Source: Bacteroides sp. (lineage in GTDB: Bacteria; Bacteroidota; Bacteroidia; Bacteroidales; Bacteroidaceae). From it: a stretch of DNA of 64,000 nt. The DNA is taken from positions 1 through 64,000 of the forward strand of contig JAJQDI010000003.1 of the NCBI GenBank assembly GCA_021202275.1, written 5' to 3'. Position numbers and translations under genes: made by a program. Below the pieces are notes generated by a model. The model was given only the letters and a program-made list of their open reading frames with translations, had not been told where the DNA came from and ran no database searches. The stretch's first letter is position 1, and the number at the start of each line of letters is the position of its first letter. This document shows positions 47,042-56,790 of the stretch, piece after piece.

Positions 47042-47935
47042 ATGAAAAAAAGAGTTAGTTTGCTATGTGTGGTGGTCATGATGCTGGCCACAGGTTCTCT
47101 GATCGCGCAAAATGAGAAGAATGACAAGAAACCTTTCCGCCACCTGGGAGTAGGAATAGAAGTAGGAACCACAGGTGTAGGTTTGCAGGTAGCCAGTCCG
47201 ATCAATTCTCACTTTACACTGCGTGCCGGTTTTGCTATGTTCCCTTTTACGTATTCAACCGATTTTGATATCGAATACGGGAACGGTTTTAATGACTTGA
47301 GCAATGTGGTAGGTATTCAGATCCCTAACACCAATCAGACCATCGGCGATCTTCTGCGTCAGGAAGGATTGCCGACCAGTGTGCACGAACTGGACAACGA
47401 GGTCAAACTGGATGCCAAGCTTGGATTGATCAATGGAAAAGTCCTGGTAGATATGTATCCTTCCAAAAGATCTTCTTTTCACTTTACTGCCGGACTTTAT
47501 TTCGGAAAAAGCAGATTGATCTCCGTAGACGGATACCTGCCCGAAGACATTGTAAAGATTGATAGGGCATTGAAACCTTATTCTTCTCTGATCAATAATG
47601 AATTAGGGTATAATCTGGATCTGAGCAGTGGGATTGTGATCGATGACTATACCATCACTGCCGACGAAAACGGTAAGGTAGACGCGGGGATCAAGATCAA
47701 CGGAGTAAAACCTTATGTGGGCATTGGTTTCGGAAGGGCCGTACCTAAAAAGCGTGTAGCCGCGCAGTTCGAACTGGGAGCCATGTTCCATGGTAAACCT
47801 AAGATCGTAAGCAGCAATTCGGATGTAGTAGAACTGATCAACAGCGAATTGGATAACAACGGTTTTATCAATACAATGAATAAGATCACTGTATATCCGG
47901 TAATGACTTTCCGTCTGAACGGCCGGATATTCTAA
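47042..47935 (+). CDS. Putative outer-membrane beta-barrel protein
   Basis: Start ATG 47042 (MKKRVSLLCVVVMMLATGSL) is preferred over an upstream TTG, giving 297 residues. A cleavable signal ends IAQNEK. The rest alternates strands: GVGIEVGTTGVGLQVASPIN, HFTLRAGFAMFPFTYS, SSFHFTAGLYFGKSRLIS, VKPYVGIGFGRAVPKKRVA, and YPVMTFRLNGRIF with terminal Phe, as in many outer-membrane barrels. Function is unknown; similar proteins are common and uncharacterised in Bacteroidales. It has its own candidate promoter and a strong terminator, so it is monocistronic. Confidence 0.85.
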   Translation: MKKRVSLLCVVVMMLATGSLIAQNEKNDKKPFRHLGVGIEVGTTGVGLQVASPINSHFTLRAGFAMFPFTYSTDFDIEYGNGFNDLSNVVGIQIPNTNQTIGDLLRQEGLPTSVHELDNEVKLDAKLGLINGKVLVDMYPSKRSSFHFTAGLYFGKSRLISVDGYLPEDIVKIDRALKPYSSLINNELGYNLDLSSGIVIDDYTITADENGKVDAGIKINGVKPYVGIGFGRAVPKKRVAAQFELGAMFHGKPKIVSSNSDVVELINSELDNNGFINTMNKITVYPVMTFRLNGRIF

Positions 47936-47998
47936 AATATAACCAGACCGAAAAAAGGAATGGGGGAATAGCCTGTTTACTACTTATTTTGGGTATAG

Positions 47999-48034
47999 AC
48001 TCCGGGACAACACCACTTTGTTCCGGAGTTTTTG
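47999..48034 (+). terminator. Intrinsic terminator after the outer-membrane protein gene
   Basis: ACTCCGGGACAA (47999-48010) and TTGTTCCGGAGT (48018-48029) form a 12-bp stem with one G-U pair and a 7-nt loop, followed by TTTTTG. Confidence 0.75.
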
Positions 48035-48063
48035 TATATAGACTCTATTCTTAGCTGACTTTC

Positions 48064-48249
48064 TCAGTCATTGCTTTTACCGGAAGACCTGCCGAAAAGA
48101 TAAACCATATATCCGATCAGGAATACAATGGCAATAAATCCTACAATATACACAGCTACTGTAGAAACAACTTTCACTCCGATTACCAGAAAGGAGATGA
48201 ATACGATAATGGCTACTATTCCAATGCCAACCAATACATTCTTCAACAT
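48064..48249 (-). CDS. Small membrane protein, 61 residues
   Basis: MLKNVLVGIGIVAIIVFISF begins a protein that is almost wholly hydrophobic for 50 residues, enough for two membrane helices (residues about 5-25 and 30-50), with a polar tail GRSSGKSND. I do not recognise the family. It is convergent with the outer-membrane protein gene across a terminator, and the composition supports a real inner-membrane peptide. Confidence 0.55.
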   Translation of the reverse strand: MLKNVLVGIGIVAIIVFISFLVIGVKVVSTVAVYIVGFIAIVFLIGYMVYLFGRSSGKSND

Positions 48250-48431
48250 ATATATGCGGTATTAAGGGTTTGTGAGGATAACAACCGCCCAAACTTCTTT
48301 GTTTAGAGCGGCTGAGTTATAGAATGTTATCGAAAAAAACAGGAATGTTCCGGATAAGAGCAGACGCAGACGAGGATTACTCAATTAGTAGTCGTTACTT
48401 TACCGGTTCCATATGCATTCACTATAACAAG

Positions 48432-49148
48432 ATGAAAAGAATACTTTTACTGATGGTGTTACTCTGTATCGGGAAAATGGCTTTTCCCGATTCTTCCTTT
48501 TTGCCGGGACTTGAATTTCATTATTTGTACCGGGACAATGAGTTTGTTTTCGGAACCTCAGAAAGGGGTATACCGCAGGAAGAATATATCAGCTTTTTAT
48601 GTGCAGATGAAAATTTACTGGGAGAAAAAGTGGCGTTGATCTCAGCATTGGCTTCTTACTTCAAATGGAGGGACATAGATGATGAACCGGACAATGACGA
48701 TGAAAACTATTTCGGAGAGTATACGATGCAGTTTAAAAAGAAGGCACAGGAAAGATATAAGGATCAGCTTCCTACCACAGTGCAACTGTTGATCGCGTTG
48801 ATGAATGATTATGAAACATTCTCTTCCCATACCAGTGCGTATGACAGGCTGGCAGCAGAATTAGGAAACAGCCTTACCGCACCATCCGTAAAAGGAATCG
48901 CGTATGGATATGATATTCTTTATAACAGAAAATGGGACAGAGTGGGAAAATACGAAGATGACTACTTCGGACCCTATAAGGCTAACTGGCAGACTTACGG
49001 AGAAGACATCCACACAGATGTTCACAAAAAAGTAGAGGAATGGCTTTTTTACATTCATGATTTCCGGAATGTCTGCCGGACTGATCCTGGTCGCACGGAA
49101 AGAAAAGAAGGGAAGAAATGGAAGAAACGCAGGGAGTGGTATGTATGA
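48432..49148 (+). CDS. Exported protein of unknown function
   Basis: ATG 48432 (MKRILLLMVLLCIGKMAFP) gives 238 residues with a clear signal peptide; the upstream extension is not supported. The mature part is acidic and helical, with RDIDDEPDNDDENYFGEYTM, TVQLLIALMNDYETFSSHTS and KWDRVGKYEDDYFGPYKANW. It ends in a very basic tail (RTERKEGKKWKKRREWYV). No family is recognised. It stands alone between a small membrane protein and a bidirectional terminator. Confidence 0.7.
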   Translation: MKRILLLMVLLCIGKMAFPDSSFLPGLEFHYLYRDNEFVFGTSERGIPQEEYISFLCADENLLGEKVALISALASYFKWRDIDDEPDNDDENYFGEYTMQFKKKAQERYKDQLPTTVQLLIALMNDYETFSSHTSAYDRLAAELGNSLTAPSVKGIAYGYDILYNRKWDRVGKYEDDYFGPYKANWQTYGEDIHTDVHKKVEEWLFYIHDFRNVCRTDPGRTERKEGKKWKKRREWYV

Positions 49149-49152
49149 CAGA

Positions 49153-49195
49153 AAAAAGAGATCATAAAGATATAATTTTTTTACGATCTCTTTTT
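49153..49195. terminator. Bidirectional terminator between convergent genes
   Basis: AAAAAGAGATC (49153-49163) and GATCTCTTTTT (49185-49195) form an 11-bp perfect stem with terminal A and T runs suited to both directions. Confidence 0.75.
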
Positions 49196-49218
49196 ACATA
49201 TTTTTTTATAGAAGTTTC

Positions 49219-50172
49219 TCAGGAGACTACATTCTCCGGTTTTCCTTTCAGGAAATCTTCTACATTACTTACCATGATTTCCATCAGTCTCTGGCGGGCC
49301 TCTTCTGTGGCCCATGCTATATGTGGAGTGATGTAGCAGTTTCTGGCAGTCAGTAAGGGATTATCGGGCAGGGGAGGCTCTGAGGACAGTACATCTATTC
49401 CTGCGGCATATATTTTTTCGTTGTTCAGTGCGTCTGCCAGGGCCTGTTCATCTACCAGACCTCCGCGTCCGGTATTGATGAGGATGGCAGTAGGTTTCAT
49501 CAGTGCCAGTCGCTGTGCATTTACCAGATTGTGCGTCTTTTCGGTCAATGGACAATGCAGACTGATGATATCACACGTAGCAAATAACTTGTCTAATTCC
49601 AGTTTTTTGATTTCCGGAGGAAGTTGCAGTGAACTTTTGGACGTACAGGCACAAACCCGCATCCCAAATCCCAGAGCGATACGGGCTGTTTTGAATCCGA
49701 TGTTCCCGAGGCCTATGATCCCGATCCTTTTTCCCTGCAATTCGATCAACGGAGTATCCCAGAAACAAAAGTCGCTGTTGCTTGTCCACCGTCCCTGCCG
49801 CACTTCATCCGAATGAAGTTTAACCTGCTGAGTGATATTCAAGATATGTGCGAATACCATTTGTGCTACAGATGCAGTACTGTAGGCAGGAATGTTTGTA
49901 ACTGTAATACCCTGTTTCCTGGCAGCCTCTATATCCACTACATTGTAACCGGTAGCCAATACACCGATGTATTTGAGCTTCGGTAAGGTTTTCAGGATCT
50001 CCGCAGAGAGTACTACCTTGTTGGTAAGTAAGATCTCAGCATCGGCAGCCCGCGTAGGCAATTCTTCGGGAGCGGTTCGTTCATAGACTGTGCACTCTCC
50101 CCATGCTTCCAGCGCTTCCCAGGAGAGATCTCCGGGATTCACTGTATATCCATCCAATACAACTATTTTCAT
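49219..50172 (-). CDS. D-2-hydroxyacid dehydrogenase (glycerate/hydroxypyruvate type)
   Basis: The 317-residue protein is a complete NAD-dependent D-isomer-specific 2-hydroxyacid dehydrogenase. It has the nucleotide-binding motif GIIGLGNIGFKTA (151-163) and the catalytic triad Arg236 (INTGRGGLVDE), Glu265 (DVLSSEPP) and His284 (YITPHIAWATEEA). The substrate-side motif is YIGVLATGYNVVDIEAA. Closest in style to glycerate dehydrogenase/hydroxypyruvate reductase, but the exact 2-keto acid cannot be read from sequence. It is a cytoplasmic, single-gene unit. Confidence 0.9.
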   Translation of the reverse strand: MKIVVLDGYTVNPGDLSWEALEAWGECTVYERTAPEELPTRAADAEILLTNKVVLSAEILKTLPKLKYIGVLATGYNVVDIEAARKQGITVTNIPAYSTASVAQMVFAHILNITQQVKLHSDEVRQGRWTSNSDFCFWDTPLIELQGKRIGIIGLGNIGFKTARIALGFGMRVCACTSKSSLQLPPEIKKLELDKLFATCDIISLHCPLTEKTHNLVNAQRLALMKPTAILINTGRGGLVDEQALADALNNEKIYAAGIDVLSSEPPLPDNPLLTARNCYITPHIAWATEEARQRLMEIMVSNVEDFLKGKPENVVS

Positions 50173-50327
50173 ATATATGATATTAGGTTATTTGACTCAA
50201 ATAGGATGGAAACATGTTTTGTCGGATCCAACAAATATGTTTCCTGCCGTAAGTCGTATTGTCTGTGTTTGTGATATTCAACATACATACAAAATCACAT
50301 AACGGTACTTTTGCATGCAGTAGGAAA

Positions 50328-51599
50328 TTATTTCTTGTATCTGTCTCCCCACAGTTGTTTCATACGTTCGGCCAGCTTGTCTTCTGCCGGATTGGATTGC
50401 GGATCCCATAACCGCTTTTCTCCGATCTCTTCCGGCAGGAATTGTTGCTGTACGAAGTTTCCCTGATAACTATGGGTGTATTTATACTCCTTTCCATAGC
50501 CTAATTGTTTCATCAGTTTGGTAGGAGCATTGCGCAGGTGTAAGGGAACAGGCAGATTCCCGGTTTTACATACCAGATCCAGTGCGTTGTCGATAGCCAC
50601 ATAGGCCGAATTGCTTTTGGGACTGGTTGCCAGGTAAATCGTGGTTTCCGCAAGGGGGATACACCCTTCGGGCCAACCGATCTTCATCAGCGTATCGAAA
50701 CAGGCATTGGCCAGCAACAAGGCGTTGGGATTGGCCAGACCAATGTCTTCGGCTGCAGAAATAACCAACCTGCGCGCGATGAAGGAAGGATCTTCTCCCC
50801 CTTCCACCATGCGGGCCAACCAGTAGATTGCTCCGTCCGGATCGCTACCCCGGATGGATTTGATGAAAGCGGAGATAATATCGTAGTGCATCTCTCCGTC
50901 TTTGTCGTAGGCCAATGGATTTTGTTGCAACCGTTCGGTTACTATCTCATCTGTAATGACCACTTTCGGTTCCGTGTCGGACTCGACAACTACTTCCAGG
51001 ATATTTAGTAATTTACGGGCATCTCCTCCAGAGAAACGCAACATGGCATCCGTCTCTTTTACTTCAATGTCTCTTTCTTTGAGTACCACGTCGGTTTCAA
51101 TGGCACGATGCAGCAATTCCAGAAGATCGTCCTTTTCCAGCGATTTGAGTACATAGAGCTGACAACGGGAGAGGAGCGGACGGATCACTTCAAAAGAGGG
51201 ATTTTCCGTAGTGGCTCCGATCAGTGTCACTGTTCCCTGCTCTACGGCTCCTAAGAGTGAATCTTGCTGGGATTTGCTGAAACGGTGGATTTCATCGATG
51301 AACAGGATTGGACTGGCCTGTGAAAAGAAACGGTTGCTTTTGGAACGTTCGATCACTTCCCGTACATCTTTTACACCGGAGGTCACCGCGCTCAATGTAT
51401 AAAAAGGAGTTTCCAGTTTGTTGGCAATGATCTGGGCCAGGGTCGTTTTTCCCACTCCCGGAGGTCCCCAGAGTATGAATGACGAGATACGTCCCGCGTC
51501 GATCATCTTTCGTAGGATGGCTCCCTCACCCACCAGATGTTTCTGACCGATGTATTCTTCGAGGGTCTTGGGACGTAATCTTTCTGCTAATGGTTTCAT
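50328..51599 (-). CDS. rarA: Replication-associated recombination protein RarA (MgsA)
   Basis: The 423-residue AAA+ ATPase starts [20 protein letters not shown]. It has Walker [10 protein letters not shown] (Lys51), Walker [13 protein letters not shown] (Asp103-Glu104), sensor 1 [12 protein letters not shown], and the C-terminal MgsA region ([35 protein letters not shown]). It acts at stalled replication forks. Length and domain order are normal. The start codon lies 38 nt downstream of the DUF5686 stop, so the two may share a transcript. Confidence 0.96.
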   Translation of the reverse strand: MKPLAERLRPKTLEEYIGQKHLVGEGAILRKMIDAGRISSFILWGPPGVGKTTLAQIIANKLETPFYTLSAVTSGVKDVREVIERSKSNRFFSQASPILFIDEIHRFSKSQQDSLLGAVEQGTVTLIGATTENPSFEVIRPLLSRCQLYVLKSLEKDDLLELLHRAIETDVVLKERDIEVKETDAMLRFSGGDARKLLNILEVVVESDTEPKVVITDEIVTERLQQNPLAYDKDGEMHYDIISAFIKSIRGSDPDGAIYWLARMVEGGEDPSFIARRLVISAAEDIGLANPNALLLANACFDTLMKIGWPEGCIPLAETTIYLATSPKSNSAYVAIDNALDLVCKTGNLPVPLHLRNAPTKLMKQLGYGKEYKYTHSYQGNFVQQQFLPEEIGEKRLWDPQSNPAEDKLAERMKQLWGDRYKK

Positions 51600-51637
51600 C
51601 TTTAGTTATATAGGTTTTAATAGGTTCTGTACTGTAT

Positions 51638-54199
51638 TTAAAAAATCATTTGTATCATGAAACGTACCCCGTGTTTATTTATACCGGGATTGTCCAGATA
51701 GGTCAGTCTTCTGACGTATTCGATATGCAGAAGTTTGAATATATTATAGATCCCTACACTGGCCTCCATATAAGGTACTTTGGGATCCATTACAAAGCTG
51801 GTGAACTCTCCGTCGCGCATAGGGAAAAGGAACAGGTTGTTGTTCATACTTTTGAACGGATTGTTCTTGTCTGTAAGGTTCCCGTATAAGGCCCGGAACC
51901 GGAAGGTTTCCCGCCATTTGAGATTCTTTATCAGGGGCAGACGGTTGAACAGCTTTCCATTCATATCGTAAGTAAGTGCCAGAGAAGCATACCTGTCGTT
52001 CAGGAATTCCATGTTGTTGATCAGGTTGAAGGTCTCCTTTTGTGTGATGTAGGAGAGGTTTGCCGCTGGCATGATCAGTAAGGGGAAGGGGACGGTGTTC
52101 CATTGGACTCCGCCTCTGAGTGTCATATCAACCTTTCCCCAGGAAGAGAGCCAGAAGCGTTTCCAGATGCTTGCTTCGGTAAGGTTAAAATTATATTGTC
52201 CACCCAGCAGGCCATTGAATCCGGTTGTATGAGAGAGAGTAAATACCGGTGCGTCCAGCGATACCGGTCTGCGGCGTTGTTTGGTATTGATAAAAGTCTC
52301 ACCCGGCGCATACCGGAAAGTAACCCCCATTTCAGTGGTTGTGACGTCATGTATCGGAGTGCGTTCTGCATCGTTGCGCAGGTAATACAGATTGCCGGTG
52401 GGTTCGTCGTTGCGCCGGCGCGCCAGTGCCGAAACCGAGAAGCCCGACAGCAGTTCCAGTTCGTACCTGAGAGATTGCTCACGGATGTAAGACATCTGAT
52501 CTACGGTAGTCACTTTGAAAGAGACAAACACATTGTCTTTATCTGTATCCAGGAATTTGTCCATGGGCGACATCACATCGTAACGATACGTAGCAGAGAT
52601 GTTATGCTTGGGAAATTCCCATGGGAAGAATTCATTCTTATGGAAAGAGTAGGTGAGTGTTCCTTCGTATTTCCATTTTTTATCTCTGAAACCGTACGCT
52701 CCGTATCCGCTGGCAAACCAGTGAGGATTCAGTTTAGCGGTAGTCATACCACTCAGTCGTACACGGGTACCGTCTACATAATTTCCTGTTACGGTCGTAT
52801 TGATCGGGCCGAAGTCGAATTTACTGGGTTTTTCCCGGGTGCCGGTCTCCACATAATTCTCGATCAATGCTTTGGCACCGAAGATCACAAAACGGAATCC
52901 CGGAATGCGTTCGATACGGTTCATGAAGAGGTCCATGCTACTTTCTGTGCGGGTCAGAGGTACCTGCCGCATACTGGCCCAGTACTCTTCGCTCCGGTTC
53001 ATCATATCCGCGTCTTTGACCACATCCCCCCGCAGGCGGAAAAGTCGCGCTTCGATCGGTTCAAAGGAGTAGTCCGTATATTTGGTGGTACGTTGTATCT
53101 GCATGCCCTGTATGGCTTTCATCAGCAACAGGTCTACTGTCATATCATCATCCGTGAGTACCCAGTTACCATCCGGAAGCTGTTCGTATAGTTGTACGAT
53201 ATCCAGATTCTCTACAAAATTCACCCCTGTCTTTTTCGGCAGGTTCATGGTGCACTTCTTCACGGCATAGGAAGAGTCGTTCAAAACATACAAATGTCCT
53301 GTAAAACCGAAATCCTGTGAGTTTTCCGGAACGAAAGTCAGATGTACACATTCGTGCCGGTCTACCATGATCGTATCCATCAGATAAAAACAGTAGAAAG
53401 AGATCGCGTGGTTACTGATCGGACTCACAAACCTGCGTTGCAGCAGACGGATGTCGTCGTCATAGATATTCACATCGGCGAATACATCGTTCAATACGGT
53501 TCCCAGCGCGTCGCCGGTAGAGAAAAACTCTTCGATACCGTTGGCATTCATCCCTTCGATAATGGTTTTCTGACTTTTGGGATCTTTACGATAGATGGTT
53601 TTGGAAACCGTTTCCTGTACGGAAAGGGGAAGGATCATTTTCTGGGTTACCGGAGATACCTCCACCTGGTCGCGGAGGAAAGAGAACTTCTTATATATTC
53701 CTTTTTGCAGGCTCTCTTCCGTAATGTCGTTAATAGACATCTTCATTTTCTGGTACTTGTAGTACTGGTAGAAGTCATTCTCTTCCAGTTTTTGTTCTTT
53801 CTTATGGGCAATTACCTGCCTCATAAAATCTACTGCCGGGTTGTTCCTGCGGGAATATCTCTCTCTTTGCGGTTTCACTACTACTTCATCCAATAAGATG
53901 TCATTTGTCTGCAATTGTACATTCAGTTCCCGGGTTCCGGGTTCGATCTGTACCACTTTGGTTATATATCCGATAGCCGAAAAGGTCACTTCGTTCCAGC
54001 CGCGTCGTGTTTCCAGCTCATATTCCCCGTTGGCATTGGAAATAGTTCCTACGCCTTTCCCTTCGTAATATATGGAAATATACATCAGCGGCTCCTGAGT
54101 AAGAGAATCGGTAATTACTCCTTTGATCTGTGTCCGGGCAGCAGGAGAGAGAAGGAGGAACAATAGTAGTAAAAATGTCTGGTAGACGCGTTGTTGCAT
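51638..54199 (-). CDS. DUF5686 protein with carboxypeptidase-regulatory-like domain
   Basis: The 853-residue exported protein has a signal (FLLLLFLLLSPAART), then a CarboxypepD_reg-like beta domain (IKGVITDSLTQEPLMYISIY, GTISNANGEYELE) at about 25-105. A long DUF5686 region follows with NPAVDFMRQVIAHKKEQKLE, ISFYCFYLMDTIMVDRHECV and GTRVRLSGMTTAKLNPHWFA. The final third resembles an outer-membrane barrel and ends HGVRFMIQMIF. The family is a common Bacteroidetes outer-membrane protein without established role. It lacks the TonB plug. It has its own -7 candidate. Confidence 0.9.
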   Translation of the reverse strand: MQQRVYQTFLLLLFLLLSPAARTQIKGVITDSLTQEPLMYISIYYEGKGVGTISNANGEYELETRRGWNEVTFSAIGYITKVVQIEPGTRELNVQLQTNDILLDEVVVKPQRERYSRRNNPAVDFMRQVIAHKKEQKLEENDFYQYYKYQKMKMSINDITEESLQKGIYKKFSFLRDQVEVSPVTQKMILPLSVQETVSKTIYRKDPKSQKTIIEGMNANGIEEFFSTGDALGTVLNDVFADVNIYDDDIRLLQRRFVSPISNHAISFYCFYLMDTIMVDRHECVHLTFVPENSQDFGFTGHLYVLNDSSYAVKKCTMNLPKKTGVNFVENLDIVQLYEQLPDGNWVLTDDDMTVDLLLMKAIQGMQIQRTTKYTDYSFEPIEARLFRLRGDVVKDADMMNRSEEYWASMRQVPLTRTESSMDLFMNRIERIPGFRFVIFGAKALIENYVETGTREKPSKFDFGPINTTVTGNYVDGTRVRLSGMTTAKLNPHWFASGYGAYGFRDKKWKYEGTLTYSFHKNEFFPWEFPKHNISATYRYDVMSPMDKFLDTDKDNVFVSFKVTTVDQMSYIREQSLRYELELLSGFSVSALARRRNDEPTGNLYYLRNDAERTPIHDVTTTEMGVTFRYAPGETFINTKQRRRPVSLDAPVFTLSHTTGFNGLLGGQYNFNLTEASIWKRFWLSSWGKVDMTLRGGVQWNTVPFPLLIMPAANLSYITQKETFNLINNMEFLNDRYASLALTYDMNGKLFNRLPLIKNLKWRETFRFRALYGNLTDKNNPFKSMNNNLFLFPMRDGEFTSFVMDPKVPYMEASVGIYNIFKLLHIEYVRRLTYLDNPGINKHGVRFMIQMIF

Positions 54200-54219
54200 A
54201 CAAGTATAGGATCTTGCTG

Positions 54220-54227
54220 CAAAGTTA
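54220..54227 (-). promoter_or_regulatory. Candidate -7 element for the DUF5686 gene
   Basis: Minus-strand TAACTTTG matches TAnnTTTG, giving a leader of about 14 nt. Confidence 0.45.
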
Positions 54228-54407
54228 AGAAATAAGATGCAGTCCGTTTGCTAAATTAACCTAACAAAAAACAGTATTATTTAAGAGGTTACTGCTTTTT
54301 AGAAACCTTTGAGATTCAAACAGAAAATAGGTACAAAGTAAGGGTGGCAGGTACTATCATCCTTAGTGGTTCTTCTATGGAAATCTATTTATTCCATAGA
54401 TCTGTTT

Positions 54408-55496
54408 TTACGATTGATTCAGTAATATCTGTACAATGCGTTCGGCCGTATGTCCGTCCCAGCGTTCCGGAAGTTCTCCCTGTTTCCATTCTCCACGCAG
54501 GGCTTTTTCCAGATTCTCTCCCAACAATTGAGGATCTTCACCTACCAGCACATTGGTGCCTATACGCCAGGTCTCCGGATGTTCGGCATATGTGTTGAGG
54601 GTCAGGCATGGAATCCCCAGAAAGGTGGCTTCTTCGGCTACATTTCCCGAATCGGTCACGATCACCTGCGCATGATTCATCAGATACCCGAAATAGAGAT
54701 AACCCTGAGAGGGCAAGACGTGCAGATGGGGTGCGGAGAGATGAAGTTCTTTGACCGCATCCCGCATGTAAGGATGCAGCGGAGCAACAATAGGTGTCTC
54801 TCCCGCTTTTTCCACTAACTCTGTCAACAGGTTACGAAAATTAGTTTTGTTATTCAGGAGTTGCCGCCGGTTCAGTGTCAACAGTATGTATTTTTTCTCT
54901 TTCAATCCCAGAACAGAGAACCAGATAGGACGTATCAGACGGTTGCGGTTGTACTGGATCGAGTCGATCAGTATATTACCAACGTTGTAGATATTCTCAT
55001 TCTCTGTACCCGTCTGATTGAGATTACGGTTGGCTACCATTCCCGCGATGAAGAGATAGTCGGACAAACCTTCGATGATCATTCTGTTGGCCTCTTTGGG
55101 CATCTGCATATCGAATGAGCGGGTACCGGCCACCAGGTGGGCTACCTGGATATGGTGTTTTTTGGCTGTTATCGCACAACTCATGGTGGCGGTCAGGTCA
55201 TCTACCACCAGTACTACATGTGCAGGGTTGTTTGTCAGTTCATTGTCAAAAGCAAGCATGATACCGGCAGCCAATTGGGTCGGATTGCGGCTTTCTACTC
55301 CCAGATACACATCCGGGGTTTTGATCTGCAGGTCGGCAAACAGAGAGGGATCCAGGCTTTCGTCATTTTCCGGGCCCGTGTACACCAGACGATAAGAGAT
55401 CCGTTTACCCTGTGCATGCGCTTTCTCTATGGTACGTATGATAGGAGCGATCTTCATGAAGTTGGGACGGGCCCCTGCGACAATTGTTATTTTCAT
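54408..55496 (-). CDS. WecB-like UDP-GlcNAc 2-epimerase homologue with altered active site
   Basis: The 362-residue protein has the WecB two-Rossmann fold: MKITIVAGARPNFMKIAPII at the start and TDSGNVAEEATFLGIPCLTL, AEHPETW at the UDP site. Family catalytic residues in E. coli WecB are Asp95, Glu117, Glu131 and His213. By motif alignment the equivalents here are Asp100 (VVDDLTATM), Val122 (AHLVAGTR instead of HVEAGLR), Lys134 (PKEANR instead of PEEANR) and Asn209 (TLNRRQ instead of TGHRRE). Classical UDP-GlcNAc to ManNAc epimerisation is therefore doubtful. It may be a divergent enzyme or a nucleotide-sugar-binding protein. It stands alone and is divergent from the TRIC gene. Confidence 0.85.
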   Translation of the reverse strand: MKITIVAGARPNFMKIAPIIRTIEKAHAQGKRISYRLVYTGPENDESLDPSLFADLQIKTPDVYLGVESRNPTQLAAGIMLAFDNELTNNPAHVVLVVDDLTATMSCAITAKKHHIQVAHLVAGTRSFDMQMPKEANRMIIEGLSDYLFIAGMVANRNLNQTGTENENIYNVGNILIDSIQYNRNRLIRPIWFSVLGLKEKKYILLTLNRRQLLNNKTNFRNLLTELVEKAGETPIVAPLHPYMRDAVKELHLSAPHLHVLPSQGYLYFGYLMNHAQVIVTDSGNVAEEATFLGIPCLTLNTYAEHPETWRIGTNVLVGEDPQLLGENLEKALRGEWKQGELPERWDGHTAERIVQILLNQS

Positions 55497-55523
55497 TTTT
55501 CTATCTGAACGGGTTTAATGAAA

Positions 55524-55531
55524 CAAATGTA
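55524..55531 (-). promoter_or_regulatory. Candidate -7 element for the WecB-like gene
   Basis: Minus-strand TACATTTG matches TAnnTTTG, 27 nt upstream of the start codon. Confidence 0.45.
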
Positions 55532-55578
55532 CGTTTAATTGTGGAATTTTTTGTTTCTTTGCAGCGAAAAATTAGCCT

Positions 55579-56190
55579 ATGCCCTCATTTGTACAGATCA
55601 TAGAGTTTACCGGAACTTTTGCTTTTGCCATTAGTGGTATCCGGTTGGCATCGGCCAAACAGTTTGACTGGTTTGGCGCGTATGTAATCGGACTGACTAC
55701 TGCCATTGGCGGAGGTACTATCCGTGATTTGCTGTTGGGGGTCACTCCTTTCTGGATGACGGATCCCAGTTATGTCATCTGTTCCGGACTGGCACTCATC
55801 TGGGTGATCCTTTTCAGTAAGACCCTGATCCATCTCAATAATACATTTTTTATATTTGATGCCATCGGTCTGGCACTTTTTACCATGGTAGGTATTACCA
55901 AGACCCTGGCGTTGGGGTTTCCTTTCTGGGTAGCTATCGTAATGGGATGTATCACCGGAGCCGCGGGTGGGGTGATGCGTGATGTACTTATCAATGAGCT
56001 TCCTCTGGTTTTCCGGAAAGAGATCTACGCTATGGCCTGTGTGATCGGTGGATTGGTCTATTTTGTATGCCATTGGCTGCATTTTGACCCTATTATCACA
56101 CAACTGGCCGGAGGGACTTCTGTGTTTCTGGTACGTATTGTTGCTGTGAAATATCAGATCGGATTGCCGATCCTGAAAGGTGAGGCATAG
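55579..56190 (+). CDS. TRIC-family (UPF0126/YadS-type) cation channel
   Basis: The 203-residue protein has seven hydrophobic segments in two inverted repeats, each with the family glycine motif: AIGGGTIRDLLLG near residue 42-54 and GAAGGVMRDVLINELPLVFR near residue 130. TRIC proteins are homotrimeric cation (K+) channels of the inner membrane. Length and motifs are complete. It is divergent from the WecB-like gene and followed by a strong terminator shared with a convergent lipoprotein gene. Confidence 0.92.
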   Translation: MPSFVQIIEFTGTFAFAISGIRLASAKQFDWFGAYVIGLTTAIGGGTIRDLLLGVTPFWMTDPSYVICSGLALIWVILFSKTLIHLNNTFFIFDAIGLALFTMVGITKTLALGFPFWVAIVMGCITGAAGGVMRDVLINELPLVFRKEIYAMACVIGGLVYFVCHWLHFDPIITQLAGGTSVFLVRIVAVKYQIGLPILKGEA

Positions 56191-56265
56191 TTTGCTCCGG
56201 TCGGGATAGATTTTTTTCCGATCCGTGGATGTGTGAAACAAACTATTTTTTATTGTTATCTATAA

Positions 56266-56302
56266 AAAGATCCGGAATACTACTTCTGTATCCCGGATCT
56301 TT
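56266..56302. terminator. Bidirectional terminator between TRIC and DUF4251 genes
   Basis: AAAGATCCGGAATAC (56266-56280) and GTATCCCGGATCTTT (56288-56302) form a 15-bp stem with one mismatch and a 7-nt loop. Confidence 0.75.
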
Positions 56303-56310
56303 GTCATCCA

Positions 56311-56790
56311 TTACTTCCATGTACGGAGCTCTCCGGAGAAACCAATGGATTCGCGTTGCTGCATCAATACTTGTATGCTGGCATTCCCGTTGGTATAGAT
56401 CGTCATGGAATACTGATACGTATCTTCCGGTGTCTTCGCCCGAAAACTGACACGTGTATTTCCTTTACCGGTATGGCTGACCTCATATCCTTCTATGGGA
56501 GCATTGAATTGCAGTCCCTGGCCTCCACCGTAGGGAACCGCATACGCTCTGCCGTAATAAGGCAGATTGGAGAACACTGAATCGTTACGTACCTCTACCC
56601 AATAGGAAGAAGTCAGAGGAATGTTGCGTGTACGGCGGGGAGAAGCCATATTCACATCTATCCGATAGTCGCCCGATCCGATTTTTTGTTGTACCTCCTG
56701 TGCGGTTGTTGAGTTGCTTCGGGAGGATGTGGCGCAGCCAACTGAAAGTAGCGCCACACATAAGCAGAATGTAAAATGGATTGTTTTCAT
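56311..56790 (-). CDS. DUF4251 lipoprotein
   Basis: The 159-residue protein has a lipoprotein signal (FTFCLCVALLSVGCATSS, Cys19). The DUF4251 body includes YRIDVNMASPRRTRNIPLTS, YGRAYAVPYGGGQGLQFNAP and YQYSMTIYTNGNASIQVLMQ. The family is common in Bacteroidales, of unknown function, and has a beta-barrel lipocalin-like structure. It is a single-gene unit with length typical for the family. Confidence 0.88.
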   Translation of the reverse strand: MKTIHFTFCLCVALLSVGCATSSRSNSTTAQEVQQKIGSGDYRIDVNMASPRRTRNIPLTSSYWVEVRNDSVFSNLPYYGRAYAVPYGGGQGLQFNAPIEGYEVSHTGKGNTRVSFRAKTPEDTYQYSMTIYTNGNASIQVLMQQRESIGFSGELRTWK

